Under the pieces are notes generated by a model. The model was given only the letters and a program-made list of their open reading frames with translations, was not told the DNA's origin and made no database searches. A stretch of 64,000 nucleotides of DNA from Zantedeschia hybrid cultivar (Eukaryota; Streptophyta; Magnoliopsida; Alismatales; Araceae). Location of the stretch: assembly GCA_030544215.1 (NCBI GenBank), contig JARZZO010000004.1, forward strand, positions 42,025,980 through 42,089,979, written 5' to 3'. A program made the translations under genes and the position numbers. Of this stretch, positions 34,313 to 45,794 are shown in pieces. Positions within the stretch are counted from its first letter, which is position 1. Each line of letters begins with the position of its first letter.

Positions 34313-35094
34313 TGACATAGAAGTCAAGCTGAAAGGCTTGTGGAATGGTGACACCTTCAGGTGATAGGATAACAATGCCGATACCCTTACTGTTAGAGTT
34401 CAGAGCTCCGTCAAAATGCAGAGTCTACGTATCATCATTGATTTTGTTTATAGACATCAGTTCCTCATCCGGAAACTCTAAGCGGACGGGATTAAATCGA
34501 GGAAGAGGGTGATGAGCAAGATGTATTCTGATAGATTGGGGTTTGCGGCCTGACAGGGTGCCGTGAACCAGACGGTTGAGGGCTTCTGTGCCGTGGAGTG
34601 GAAATACGGAGACCTTCTATGGCTTGAGTAGGAGCTTGATAAGCAGCAGGGTGAACCACAGGGCTTGGCTCGGAAGGATGCAGAGGAGCTTTCCCTTTTA
34701 AGATTGATTGAATGGCGTCAAATTGACGGGGATCCACATGATTAGACAGAGCTCCCATGAGGGTAGCAAGATCAGAAGGATTATCGACAGAGGGCCCAGT
34801 CTGGTCTTGGGCTCTTTTAATAGTAGGATTAGAGATGACATGAATACGTGAATGATTGTCCAAATCCGGGTGATATTGACTGTAGATCGGATCATCATGA
34901 TAGTAAGGGACATGCGCATCTCCCTCGTGAACAGATTGGAATTGATCGTGATAGTCGGAGATATAAGCGTCTCTTTCATCTTCAGAATAGGATGTACCAT
35001 GAACCTGAGGGGCATAGGCATCTCCCTCGTACTCGACTAGGTCTTGTTGTTCAAAGGCAACCATGCCGACAGTTCTACTTGAACGTAGCATCAT
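34313..35094 (-). pseudogene. Tat-A1 RNase H stub fused to gag N-terminus
   Basis: 34313-34520 continues the second RNase H cut at 25058 (matches about 11735-11510 of Tat-A2). The sequence then jumps to the gag N-terminal 200 codons (ATG at 35094, MMLRSSRTVG; shared core FDAIQSILKGKA). Compared with Tat-A2 about 5.9 kb are missing: RT, the first RNase H, protease and most of gag. Confidence 0.8.
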
Positions 35095-36063
35095 TGTATT
35101 GAGATGACAATTATTTCAATCAAGTTTTCATAGATTAACAACAAAGTGGATGCTTACGTTGTTTTGAAAGTTACTTGTTGGGTTAATTGAATTTTTAGAC
35201 TCAAATTCTCTCAATGGGTAAGATCATAGTTTCAATTCAATTTCCACCGTTATGCTCTACGGCTTCACTCACAACGATATGACCAACTACCCGGGACTTC
35301 AAATGGTACAACCAGCCCGATGAACAACGAGGAGTTCTTTGCTTTTGAGGACTTACGGAGGACTTAACACCAACCAGTCCAATCTGACCGAGGGACCGAC
35401 CCAGTTAGAGAGAGGTGAGGATGCCAAGAGAGGTGTTCCTAGAGGAGGGGGGTGAGCTCCGATGCAAATGACCTGTGCCCTGGATGGCCTCTAATATAGA
35501 ATAAATAAATATAGGTAGCAAGAAGATCAATGATCCGAGTGCTAATGACCAACAGGGATGAGAGCTTGAATCGCGTCGCTGTTCACCGACGCTATTCAAA
35601 ACAGTAATCCCTCCTGTTCACAGAAGCTCGGGCAGCAAGGAGGATAAAGGGGCACTAAATCGCATCTTGCTAGGGCGACGCGCTTAATGAAACGCGTCTC
35701 CATGTACAGACGCGCTTTAGGTCCCAAAAGCAACAAATAAGAAGCAAGATCAAGGGCAATCCACTCTTCAAACAACAAGATGACTAAGAAATCAACTGCT
35801 CATGCGACGACAATTTGAACATATAGACCAATCATGCAACACATGGATATCAATCCGAACAAACACACTTTCTAATACCACTTCTCAAGGCAATCAAAGG
35901 AGGGCAAAATTTTGCCACAAGGGGGTGTGCACGAGGTGCACGTGGGGATAACAGTCAAATAACGAACCAACAAACCATCAAACGTGTCCGAGGGACACAA
36001 GCGGTGCACCGAGGGTGCCTAATGGAATCAACAAGAGTAAAAAGGAGAGAAACGGCAAGACAA
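35095..36063 (-). other. Tat-A1 leader
   Basis: Noncoding, matches 18212-19212. Three GCGTC-N10-GACGC sites at 35573-35592, 35662-35681 and 35694-35713. Confidence 0.7.
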
Positions 36064-36081
36064 GTCCCACCGTGATCGTCT
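36064..36081 (-). other. PBS of Tat-A1
   Basis: The minus strand reads AGACGATCACGGTGGGAC, a decayed form of the Tat-A2 PBS. Confidence 0.6.
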
Positions 36082-37147
36082 AAAAGCTGTAGTGCTAAAA
36101 AAGAGTGTGTGTTCATCATGTTATCATGTGTTTACTATGATTAACAATATGAAAATAATTGTGATCGCCAGAAACTGATGGTTTCAAAGGAAAGGTGATC
36201 ACTTACCAACCTTGCAAACTGGGAGAATGTGGGGACTTTTGTTCCTCTCTTTCGGCCGGCCAAAAGAAAAGAGCCTTCTCTTTCTTTATTCTTATTCTTT
36301 TTTTGTACCTTGCACAAAAAAATCAAATAAACAAAAAATCTATGATTAGAATTAAAATAGTGTATTATCTATTCTAATTAAGAATCTAAACATGCAACTA
36401 AACTAAAAAGACTCACTTTTTGTGTTCTTTTAAACCCCTTTAAGGAGTGTAGGTTTGGAAATCATGAAGTGAGTGTGTGAGATGAATTGATGCAATGAAA
36501 AAAAACTATATGAAAAAGAAACTAGAGAGGAAATTGGTTGGTTTGGCCCCTTGAAAGCCTTGATCTTCTTGAGCTTCAATGGTGGAAGAGGATGAAGGAA
36601 CAAGAACTCCTTCTTGTTATCTACGTTTTTCTCCCTTGGGGACCTTCAAACACCTTGTAGAGAGCTCCGAATCCTCTAAAAATCAACCACTTTTAAAGAT
36701 CAATGTCCTGTCGTACATTTTTGAAGGAAAAAAAAAATGCACTTAATCTTGATTTTTTTATTTAGATTTGTTATTTGTGCGCTCTATCTGACTCAATCAG
36801 ATGATTGCGTAATTCTTCGACCCGTTCCCGCTACCCATAAATGGAATAGCGTTAATTACATCCTCCTAAGAGGAAAATCCTTAATTAATTGTCAGAAGAA
36901 TAGAATAACACCCTTTGAAATGATATAAGAAAGATATACAAGATTGCATTTGACAAATGAATGAATTTCAGTTTTTATTTGAGAAGAAAGCTTATTTTTT
37001 AGTTTAAAGTTGAGTCTGCACAAGACTTGATTGATTTTTATTGATGGATGATGATAAGAGACATTTTTTAGTATTTTTTAGATTGATTTATGGGGATGCA
37101 TTGAAGATTTATTTGAATTTTTTATGTTTGGAAGAGAATATGAAGTT

Positions 37148-40145
37148 GAGTCTGCGCAAGGATGCGCAGACTCATTTGTTACCAATGAGAATGTTTATAC
37201 TTATTTTGATTTTTGATTTGTGAGGAGAGTGAAAACCTTTTTTATGGTGTTTTGATTGAAGTGGATGACATTTTTTATCAAGGGAGTCAAATAAACATTT
37301 TTTATTGTGTTTTTTCAGTTTTGAAGTGAAGAGATTTTAGATTTGATTTGTAAGATATGGAAAGGTGTTTTTTATATTTTCTTATTTGATTTGAGTGGAA
37401 TATGCTTCAAAGGTTTATGTTTTTTATGTTTTGAATTTGTAGGCTTTTAGAGAATGAGTAAGGTTGAAGTGAGGCTTCTTTTAGGTATTTTTTATGTTTT
37501 GCAAAAAGACAAATCTGAGTTTTATTTTGATTTATAGAAAGTATTTTATTTTTATCTCGCGGTTTTTTGATTCAATTTTAAAGGAATTAGAATTGAAATA
37601 TTTGGATTTTAGCAATTAGGGGTAGAGTCTGCGCTGTGTAGCGCAGACTCACCTGTCACAGGCCTATTTTTCAGTTTTTTAGGTAATTTTTAGGGAAAAG
37701 TTATCATTTTTGTTTAGGTTTTGATTTGTGAAAAATATATGTTTTATTCTTAAGAGTTTGATTTGATTTGATGGAATTTTAATAGCCAAAATACCAGATT
37801 TTAGGAATTTTAAGGTTGAGTCTGTGCTATAGAGTGCAGACTCATTGTTTATCAAAGTGTTTAGTATTTTTTATATTTTTTGTGAAAGGAGTTTTAAGCT
37901 TTTATTTAGGTTTTTGACTTATATGAAGTATAAAGTTTTTATGTAATTTTTTGGATTTCAGTTGAAGGGAAATTAAGGTCAAAAAGACCAAATTTGGGAT
38001 TTCAGGGTTGAGTCTGTGCTGGGTAGCGCAGACTCATTTGTCACTAAAGTGTTTTGAGTTGTTCATACAGTTTTTCAAGAACAAGTTGGTTTTTTTATTT
38101 GATATTCTGATAGATAAGAATAAACTTTATTTTTAGAGGGTTTTAGATCATCTTTTAGTGGTCGGGAGGTTAATTTTTTATTTTTTGTGAATTTCAAGGC
38201 TGAGCCTGCGCCAAGATGCGCAGACTCAAGTCTGAACTTTGGATTTTTTGATTATGAGTTATTTTATTGGATTTTTAGTGGGATAACTTGATTTTATGTT
38301 TTGTTTGATGATTATTTACAGATTTGGAACTGCGGACATGATTTGGGGTCCAAGAGATGAGGTTTTGGCCTTGGGATTGATGCGCAGACTCAAGTTCAAA
38401 GAGTATTTGAGCAAGATTCTTGAAAAGATGGAACCTCCTGAGGTTGAGGGGAATTCCAAGGGTTTCAAAGAGCTGGGGAGCTTCAAATATCAATGAGACA
38501 AGAAAAAATGAGTTTGAGTCTGCGCAAGGGGTGCACAGACTCAGCTGAACTTGTAATTTTTGGTTATTTTGAAGGGATTTGGATCCTTTTTGTAGATGGA
38601 TGTTTATTTAAATGAAATGGAGTGTTTGATATATGATTGTGAGGGATTTGAGTAATTTGATTTATTGTTTAGTTGATTTTTTCATTGGAAATGAGCTTAT
38701 GAAAGTTGTGCAGACTCAACTTAAGTTTGAAATTTTGTGTTTATTTAAAATAGAAGATGGCTATCTTAAACCTTTTTTGAATGAATTAACTTTAATTATT
38801 CGAATTACTTGAACCATAAATGGGTGTATCAGCCCATGCAAGGACTCTTTTGACAGCTTTGAGTTGAGTCTGCGCAAGGGCGCGCAGACTCAGAACAGTG
38901 GCGCAGACTCAAGTCTGAAATTTGATTTTTGAGTTTCTTGCACAGTTCAAGCTGCAATTAAATCCATCAAGGGGTTAGTTTCGACCATTAAAGTTAGAAT
39001 ATGAAATTCGGAGTGGAGAAAAACAGATTGTACCCTATTCCCAATTGAATTTCCATGGTTATAGGTGCGCAGACTCAAAATCTGAATATAATTTCAGGTT
39101 TATACCTCTTTCAACTTGAAGTGATCCAAGAATCATCACAAATTTGGGGAAGATAACACTGAGAAATCTCAGAAGTTGAGTATGGCTACATGAGGCCTTT
39201 TCAAAGAGTGGTTCTTGTGTGGATTTCTTCAAATGACATGATTTCTTCATGTTTATCTCATTCTTCTTGGGTCACTTTTAAAGCATTAAAAGTATTCAAT
39301 ATAGTGATTCCAAGTTGAATTTCAACCTTTCATTAGGAAAATCCAATGAAAAGGTTTAAGATCTTCATGAAGGATCATGACATGAATAGACCCAAAAGAC
39401 CAACTCCCTTAAAGGGATATGTAATGGCTAATGGACCATAGGGATGTCTATAAAGGGGGGCGTGCCGAGCATCCAACCACTCACCTAATGGGTGCCCTTA
39501 ATGCTTTTAAGATGTAAGAAAAACCTACAAGGGGTAATCCAAAGCATCTCTACATTTGGGGAGCAAGGAACTCTACCACTTTCCCTAGAGGATCACATGT
39601 AGCCATGAACCATGGAGGTGGCTATAAAGGGGGGCGTGCCGAGCATCCAACCACTCACCCAAAGGGTGCCCTTAATGCCTTCAAAATGAAAGGGTTTTCC
39701 ACAGGGAATCACCCAATCCATTTCTACATTTGGGGAGCAAGGAACTCTACCAACTTATTGGGACTTCGGGACACATCATCTAAATGAACCCATAGAAATG
39801 GGAACACAAGAATGATGTTTTTTGTATGAGGGCCCTTGATGGGTTACCCAACATTAGATTGTTGGCACCCTTAGATCGGGACATCCTGGGAAAACATCGA
39901 AAAACATTTAAAATCTTAAAACCATATGGCAAAATTTCGGTTGAAGCATTAAGGGCTTAAAAACCCAAAGTCCAAGCCATTTAGGACCTTCATTGGGCTT
40001 CAAAAGGACAGCCCTAGGTCCAAGGAACATTTGAACAGCTTGGGGGAGGATCAAAGAATCACCTTAAGCCCAAAAACCAACTTGGAAGAGGCGCAGACTC
40101 AAAACCTGCAACTGGCGTTGAGTCTGCGCAGGGAGGCGCAAACTC
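37148..40145. repeat. Dispersed palindromes GAGTCTGCGC-N6-GCGCAGACTC
   Basis: Eight paired sites: 37148-37173, 37625-37650, 37818-37843, 38010-38035, 38202-38227, 38516-38542, 38866-38891 and 40120-40145. Half sites also occur (near 38373, 38705, 38900, 39066 and 40091). Seven of eight have a 6-base spacer. Four successive sites are 185-195 bases apart. Confidence 0.8.
39440..39765. repeat. Tandem duplication of about 174 bp in the giant LTR
   Basis: Two copies starting around 39440 and 39614, each with CTATAAAGGGGGGCGTGCCG, a CATCCAACCACTCACC stretch and CTACATTTGGGGAGCAAGG. Confidence 0.75.
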
Positions 40146-41251
40146 AGCACTGTAGCACCTGCAAGCGCCAGATTCAGGCTAAAACCCAGATTTTCGGTAA
40201 AAAATGGGTTTAAAACTATCCCAAATGATAGAAAATAAGGTATAAAAGGTACAAGGCCTAAAATATTTATTTAAAATATATTTTAGATGTATTTCTTTAG
40301 GAAAATATCATGAAAACTTGAATATGAACATAAGAGAAACTTAGGCATACTTTTTATCTTTTCCTTGGATCTCTCCTTCTTGGCTTCATGTTAGAGGGTT
40401 TCTACCTAAAGAAGCTCATCCTCAACTAGTGAGGGAACCTCTTTGAGAACTTCTAGGGCCTAAACCCTTAGCCATTAAAGGAAAAAATCTAAACAAAACT
40501 CATTCGGTTCCAATATAAAAACAAAAACTTAGATCTTAATATATATATGAAACTTAGGGGATTTCTCTTGATGTTTGGCCTTGGGGGAACATCATCCATG
40601 GAGGGTATGTGCTCCTAAGGGTCATGGAAGGTCAAGCCACCTTGAGAAACCCCAAAACCAAAGACAAATAAATGGAAAAATCAGTTTTCAGGAAATCTGG
40701 ACAGCAAAGCACATTTCGTGCCATATCTCCATATTTAGGGGATTCTAAGGCTTGAGGAGACAATTTCTATAAACTAGAAAGGCCCCTCTACCATCCCCAT
40801 ACGAAAAACATATGCCTTATGAAGGAAAAAATGCCATAAAAGCAAGATAACCAGCAGATTCACAAAACAAAGTCAGAAAATCTGAACTTTGTATTTCATT
40901 GCTTTCAATTACTATGGATGAACATCAAGGGGGAGATAGAAGTTTCTATGAACATCAAAATATAAGAAAGCAAGGAGACAGAAATAAACCCCTTCTTCAC
41001 CCCCACTCTACCTTGGAGAGGGGATGAGAAAAGAGAATGGCTCTTGAAGCCTATAATCTTGCTCTCTTCTTCTCTAGCACTCTTCCTTTTTTTCTCTCTT
41101 CTTTTTTCCTTCTTTTTTCTCTCTTAGGATGCAGGAAATGGAGGGTAAGGAGGAGGGAGACGTGCTCCTCCAAGCTCTCTCACTTTTCTTCTTCTCTTTT
41201 TTATTTTTTGGGATTTTTGTCTCCAACTTTTTCTTGTAGAAGATGGGGGTT

Positions 41252-41259
41252 CTTTTATA
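41252..41259 (-). promoter_or_regulatory. TATA box of the giant LTR
   Basis: CTATAAAAGAACC on the minus strand, about 775 bases from the U3 end. Confidence 0.45.
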
Positions 41260-42198
41260 GATAAAGTTGGGTTACTTTTGGGGGGTAGATTAGGCATCAA
41301 TTAGCTTTGGATTAGGGATAAGAAACTCCTCTTGAGAGCCCTCCAATGAGGCCACAACACTTGGAGAATCATGATTGGCTTCTCATTTTGCTTTTCACCT
41401 ACCCTCTTCTAAAAGAATATTGAGGGGTGGATCACTTGCTTTTCTTCTTATCCTCCTTTAGGCAGATTTGACCATGGGCCAAAGGGATAAGAATAAGCCA
41501 TGGGGGGGACCATTTGGGCCCTTTTGAAGGCTGCCACAAAATTGGGCTTTGGCCTTTACTTTTTAGGCCTAAATTGGCCATATTGGGCTTCTTTTGCTTG
41601 AAATAATGGGCCTAGGCCTGCCCCCTTGGATTTCTTCATCATTTGGGCTGAAAGTAACCCCTTTTTGATTCTTTTGGCTTGCGAAATTGGGTTTAGCTGC
41701 TGCCCCTTAAATTTTCTTCATTTGGGCCTTCTTGGACAATCTTTGCACAATTGTTTGGACCTCCTTTGCTTGGGATAATGGGCCTAGTTGTACCATTGGA
41801 TTTCTTCATCATTTGGGCCCTAGAGTGGCCCCTTTTTTGATTCATTTGGCTTGTAAAATAGACATGACTGCTGTCCATTAATTCTTCTTCACTTGAACTT
41901 TCTTTGAAAAATTGCTTAGACCTTTCTTGCTTGAATTTATGGGCTCGGTTCTTCCTTTTAATTTTCTTTGATTTGGGCCTTCTTTGTTGATCTTTAGTCT
42001 CTTTTTTTTGTTCAATTTTTGGGTGACAACATGTCCATATATATTTATAAGAAGTAATTTTAGGGTATTTGGTCTTCAAAAGGACTCTCCCGCGGCTTGA
42101 ACTTGCTCTGAACGATCATAATGAAAATTGGAAACCCTTCCAACCTTGGGAACATGATTATCTCGGCCAAATTTTGCTTATCAGGAAACTCTTAAAAC

Positions 42199-42490
42199 AC
42201 GTCGCTCAAGGGGGACGCCTTTTAGTTCATTAATACAGCCAAATCAGAAATAAATCCGGAAAGGAAAACAGAAAATAATTCGGAAACATGAAAGGTGCCG
42301 TGTACACGTGACATACTTTAGATAAATTAGGAAATTAACCAGAATTAGAAATAGTAAACCTAAGCGGATTAGGACTCAAAAGGCGTCGTGTGAGGGCGAC
42401 ACTATTCAACTAAATCCTCTTAAATTTACAATTTTCAATTCCGAATTGATTTCTACTAAGAATCTAAATGGCGTCGTGTATACACGACGT
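42199..42490. repeat. Four GCGTC-N10-GACGC sites in the Tat-A1 LTR U3
   Basis: Cores at 42199-42218, 42295-42314, 42383-42402 and 42471-42490, spaced 96, 88 and 88 bases, as in Tat-A2. The last contains a perfect 18-bp palindrome, CGTCGTGTATACACGACG. Confidence 0.75.
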
Positions 42491-42613
42491 GATTCAACAA
42501 ATTTCGAGAAAATCAATAAAAATTAATTAATGATTAAATATTAGACCATTTTTGGGCATTATCATTGTGACATGAAATTTACTCAATATGATGTAAAAAT
42601 TAGCGTGTCTACA

Positions 42614-42915
42614 GCTGCCCTATCTTGGCATTGACTTTGCAAGGGAGTGAAATATACTGAAAAGGTGATGTCAAGGTGTGATGTGACATGCTCTTAACAT
42701 CATATGATATGAATCTTTCTCAAAACAACCAGTGAGGATAACTCAAAGGGATCAATAGAATCAATCTTATCTGGATGAGGGATACAAAGGAAACAAAAGG
42801 TCAATCAACTTCCGCGATTGAGAAGTACCCTAGGTCACAAACCCTACATGTTTCGTCATGAAGAGCGGTTACTAGCCAATGTGGAAGTGTTGCAATCATG
42901 ACGGATCTTAAAAGG
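42614..42915 (-). mobile_element. 3' end of another Tat-A copy
   Basis: Matches 2445-2765 of Tat-A2, the noncoding DNA next to the 3' LTR, in the same orientation. So the LTR at 36088-42613 is bordered on both sides by internal sequence. It stops abruptly at 42915. Confidence 0.75.
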
Positions 42916-43514
42916 ATCCGTATTCCTATAGATCCGTATTCTCGATACATAAAATGCTTCTCCAAAATCCTTTATGGAGAAGTTTTTTAGACAGCCAAAA
43001 CTTTACTGATGACATCATCCCTACATCATTCCCAATGAGTAGGATGTTGTCAATGTAAAGGAATAGGAACGTGATTGTGCTCTCACTGTTTTTCCTGTAC
43101 ACACAAGGCTCATCTTTATTCTTAATGAAGCCATAAGTTCGCCTCATCAAACCTTATGTTCCAACTCTGAGAAGCTTGCTTCAGTCCATAAATGGACCTT
43201 TGGAACTTGCATACCATATTTGGAGATTCTTTTGATGTGAAGTCCTCTGCTTGTATCATATACACCTCTTCCTCAAGATTTCTATTGAGAAAGGTTGTCT
43301 TCACATCTATCTGCCATATTTCATAATCATGGTATGCAGCAATGACGAGAAGAATTCTGATAGACTTAATCATGGCAACGGGTGAAAAGGTCTCGTCATA
43401 GTCAATACCTTGCCTTTGGCGATAGCCTTTCACCACTAATCTTGTCTTATAAGCCTCAGTTCGTCTATCTGCACCGATCTTTTTTTTAAAGATCCACTTG
43501 CAACGGATCGGTAC
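42916..43514 (-). pseudogene. Ty1/copia reverse transcriptase fragment
   Basis: Two frames (43122-43535 and 42926-43150) give CKWIFKKK, YKTRLVVKGY, DYDETFSPVA, WQIDVKTTFLN and YGLKQASQSW, then YIDNILLIGND. This is the finger-palm part of copia RT, with the second catalytic Asp changed to Asn and a frameshift near 43130. No LTR is attached. It is unrelated in detail to the two Copia-like elements. Confidence 0.8.
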
Positions 43515-44223
43515 TGATGTAGTCGAAGCTATCAAGACCGGGTTCCGAGGCTGGAACCCGAAGTTGGGATCCGAAGCTGGATCGGATCCAAGAAGATGCC
43601 CAACGGGGATCCGGAATGCGGCGAAGGCGGAGACGTGGCCGAAGATCCGAAGCCGAGGGTCGCCCGGTCGGATGTGGGCTAGCCTCTGAAAAGCGCGGCC
43701 GAAGTCCCTCTGGTCGAAGGGCAGCCGGAGCGGAGCCGAGGCGCCTTCGAGCGAGGAGGACCAGCCAACGAATGGCGTCGAGACCGGAGGAAGAAGCCCG
43801 AGGTCGGCGGCCGAGACCGACTTGGAAAGGTCAGCGAAGATTCAAATCGGGCCCCTGCAGGAGGGAAAGAAGAAGAAGAACCAGTCAGTAGGAGTCCCGG
43901 ACTTCGGCCCTTAGGAACCCCCTCCGACGGTTAAGTTAGCTTCTGAAGATGATTCGATTCAGAAGTCAAAGAGGTGGAAGAAGCGGCTTTAATGCTTTTT
44001 GGACTGTAGTCCTTAAGGGTCACGAAGACATACCTTTGGCAATAAATAGCGGTGTATTTATAGCGGAGGATAGAGGATGCTTAACGGTGGTAGCCGATAT
44101 AGGACTATGTTCTGGGTTTATTGGTAAACCGCCATAGTGCCTAGTCCTCCCACCGGAGTGGGCCGGATACGGCTATTGGGCCGAAGGGGGTTGGGCCGCT
44201 GATGGGCTGAAGCCTACTGGGCC

Positions 44224-45794
44224 TGATGGATATAGGTGTCCTCTAAGCCAATCATAAGGCACCTATTTCAATCTGGTTCACTAATAAATGGCATTAAATT
44301 CATTATGTATATTGGCATATTTTTGCGCATAATGAAGTCCATGAATATGTGCAATAGTCATCAGATTATGATGAGATCATAATAATGAGACTGATGACTT
44401 ATAAACACATATTCTTAATTGTTCCTAGTCGTAAGATGTTTGAGAAGGACATCAAACATCTAGTTAGACTAGTACAGGTTATTCCAGCTCATATGATGAG
44501 GGTGACCGATCTCGTTAGTTACTAGTGTGGAGACACAATGGTAAACCTGTAGGTGCTCATTGGAGAATGAGTTCACTGAACTGATCCGACATGAATCGCC
44601 GAATGGTAATTTACCTGACTGTCAATCGGCTTGATTCATCGTCACAGTAGCGTGGTTGATCCTTGGACTTGAGACACCAAAGACACATTGTCGGTGGACT
44701 TTTGGACTTTGACCTTGACCTACGAATCCCTATCCACGGGATCTCAAATAGTCAAGGATCGGGTCCAGCGGAAGACCTTCGAAGGTGATTGTGTGTTCAA
44801 TAAAGGATCGTTCGCTCTCAGGTAACTGGAGAGAGAATGCTCTAGAGTAGATCCGCAGGAGTCTCTGGCCAGAGCAGAAACAATATCAGAAAAGTGGTTT
44901 TCGGATATTGTACAGCGGAGTCTGATTCAAGTGAGTTAACAATCTAGGGTTTGACAGTTGACCATACCCTAGGTTAACTCGAGAGCATTGTGCGAACGAA
45001 GGATTATAGCCACGTGGTAACTGTGGACGGACAGGTTCCATGAGTGGGTTGCTGAACCCCATTACCTTCCGGGATCATGCGGTGTTGCTTGGCACCCAAC
45101 TTGATCAGAAGTCCGACCGAATTTACATGCGATGTCAATTCGGTTAAGTAATTAGTTAATATCTAGATATTAATTAATTACTATAAGTCAATAACTAGTT
45201 ATTGGACTTAACGGGCTGAAAACCGGACTGGTAAATGGGCCTAGAGGGTCACACGCAATAAGATTCTCAGTCGGTGGTACATAAGTGGGATTTATATTAA
45301 CTCGGGGACTTTTGTGAAAAGTCGCGCCAACTTAATATATATACACGCTGTTGGGCCAAGCTCCAGGATTTCCCTTGTTGGCCGTCATCCCCCCTTTTCT
45401 CTCCTCCTCTGGGCGTCCCGTTCGGCGCGCTAGAACAGCTTCCGTCTCCGCCGCGTGTGATTCCCGAAAGTCGGGAATTCCCGTCGGCGGGATTTCCGCA
45501 ATCGTTGCTGTGACGGATCTTCAGCGAGCGAGCTGAAACGGACGAGGGATCGAGGACGAACCACCGCGGAGGATCGCGTGGATACCGCTGGAGGCCGGAT
45601 GCTTGTGCGGCTCGCGGCATCGCCTCGACGGAACCGAGACGGAAGCGGATTCGAATCCGCACACGGTAATCAGATTCGAACTCGGTTTTTCGGTTTGAGT
45701 TTTTCATTCCGAATCGGATCAGCGGGTATCGAGCGGGATTAATTTTTGTTCTTCGTTTACGCTGCGTTCTTCGCGTCCCGCCCGGATCCCAACA
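44224..45794 (+). repeat. 5' LTR of Copia-like element 2
   Basis: 1571 bp. Small deletions relative to the 3' LTR near 44326 and 45352. Contains the perfect 16-bp palindrome GCGGATTCGAATCCGC at 45645-45660. Confidence 0.9.

Larger units (their letters stand above)
36709..42031 (-). mobile_element. Giant solo LTR (5.3 kb)
   Basis: Begins TGTCGTACATT, ends GGGTGACAACA, with target duplication TGTCC (36704-36708 and 42032-42036). Its removal restores a continuous Tat-A1 LTR. No internal region, PBS or coding frame is present, so it is best read as a solo LTR left by recombination. TATAAAAG on the minus strand at 41252-41259 suggests minus orientation with a short U3 and about 4.5 kb of R-U5. 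The length is in the range known for Ogre-type LTRs; the family itself is not identified. Confidence 0.75.
1..42613 (-). mobile_element. Outer Ty3/gypsy Tat-lineage element Tat-A1, nested and decayed
   Basis: This is the host of three later insertions. Its pieces are the antisense PMD gene (357-1123, then 20558-22225), convergent noncoding DNA (22226-23507), integrase and RNase H remnants (23508-25058, then 34313-34520), the gag N-terminus (to 35094), leader (35095-36063), PBS (36064-36081) and the 5' LTR (36088-42613, split). Each piece matches Tat-A2 in order and orientation, diverged but recognisable. Its 3' LTR lies beyond the left edge. Tat-A2, a Copia-like element and a giant solo LTR interrupt it. 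A deletion joins RNase H directly to gag, so it cannot be autonomous. Confidence 0.85.
36088..42613 (-). repeat. 5' LTR of Tat-A1, split by a solo LTR
   Basis: 36088-36708 plus 42037-42613, about 1.2 kb after removal of the insertion. The left part aligns with U5 of Tat-A2, including GTGATCGCCA (36161-36170) and GGCCGGCC (36254-36261). The right part holds the TATA box (42042-42049), four palindromic sites (42199-42490) and the end GTGTCTACA. Unusually, DNA to its right (42614-42915) is also Tat-A internal sequence. Confidence 0.8.

Noticed and set aside
36709..42031. Full-length element instead of a solo LTR
   Set aside because: No repeated ends inside, no PBS, polypurine tract or pol homology; the clean TGTCC duplication fits one LTR.
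43498..44137. Plus-strand frames in the GC-rich Tat-B LTR
   Set aside because: Arg-rich frames from GC-rich LTR sequence, with no domain and no conservation evidence.
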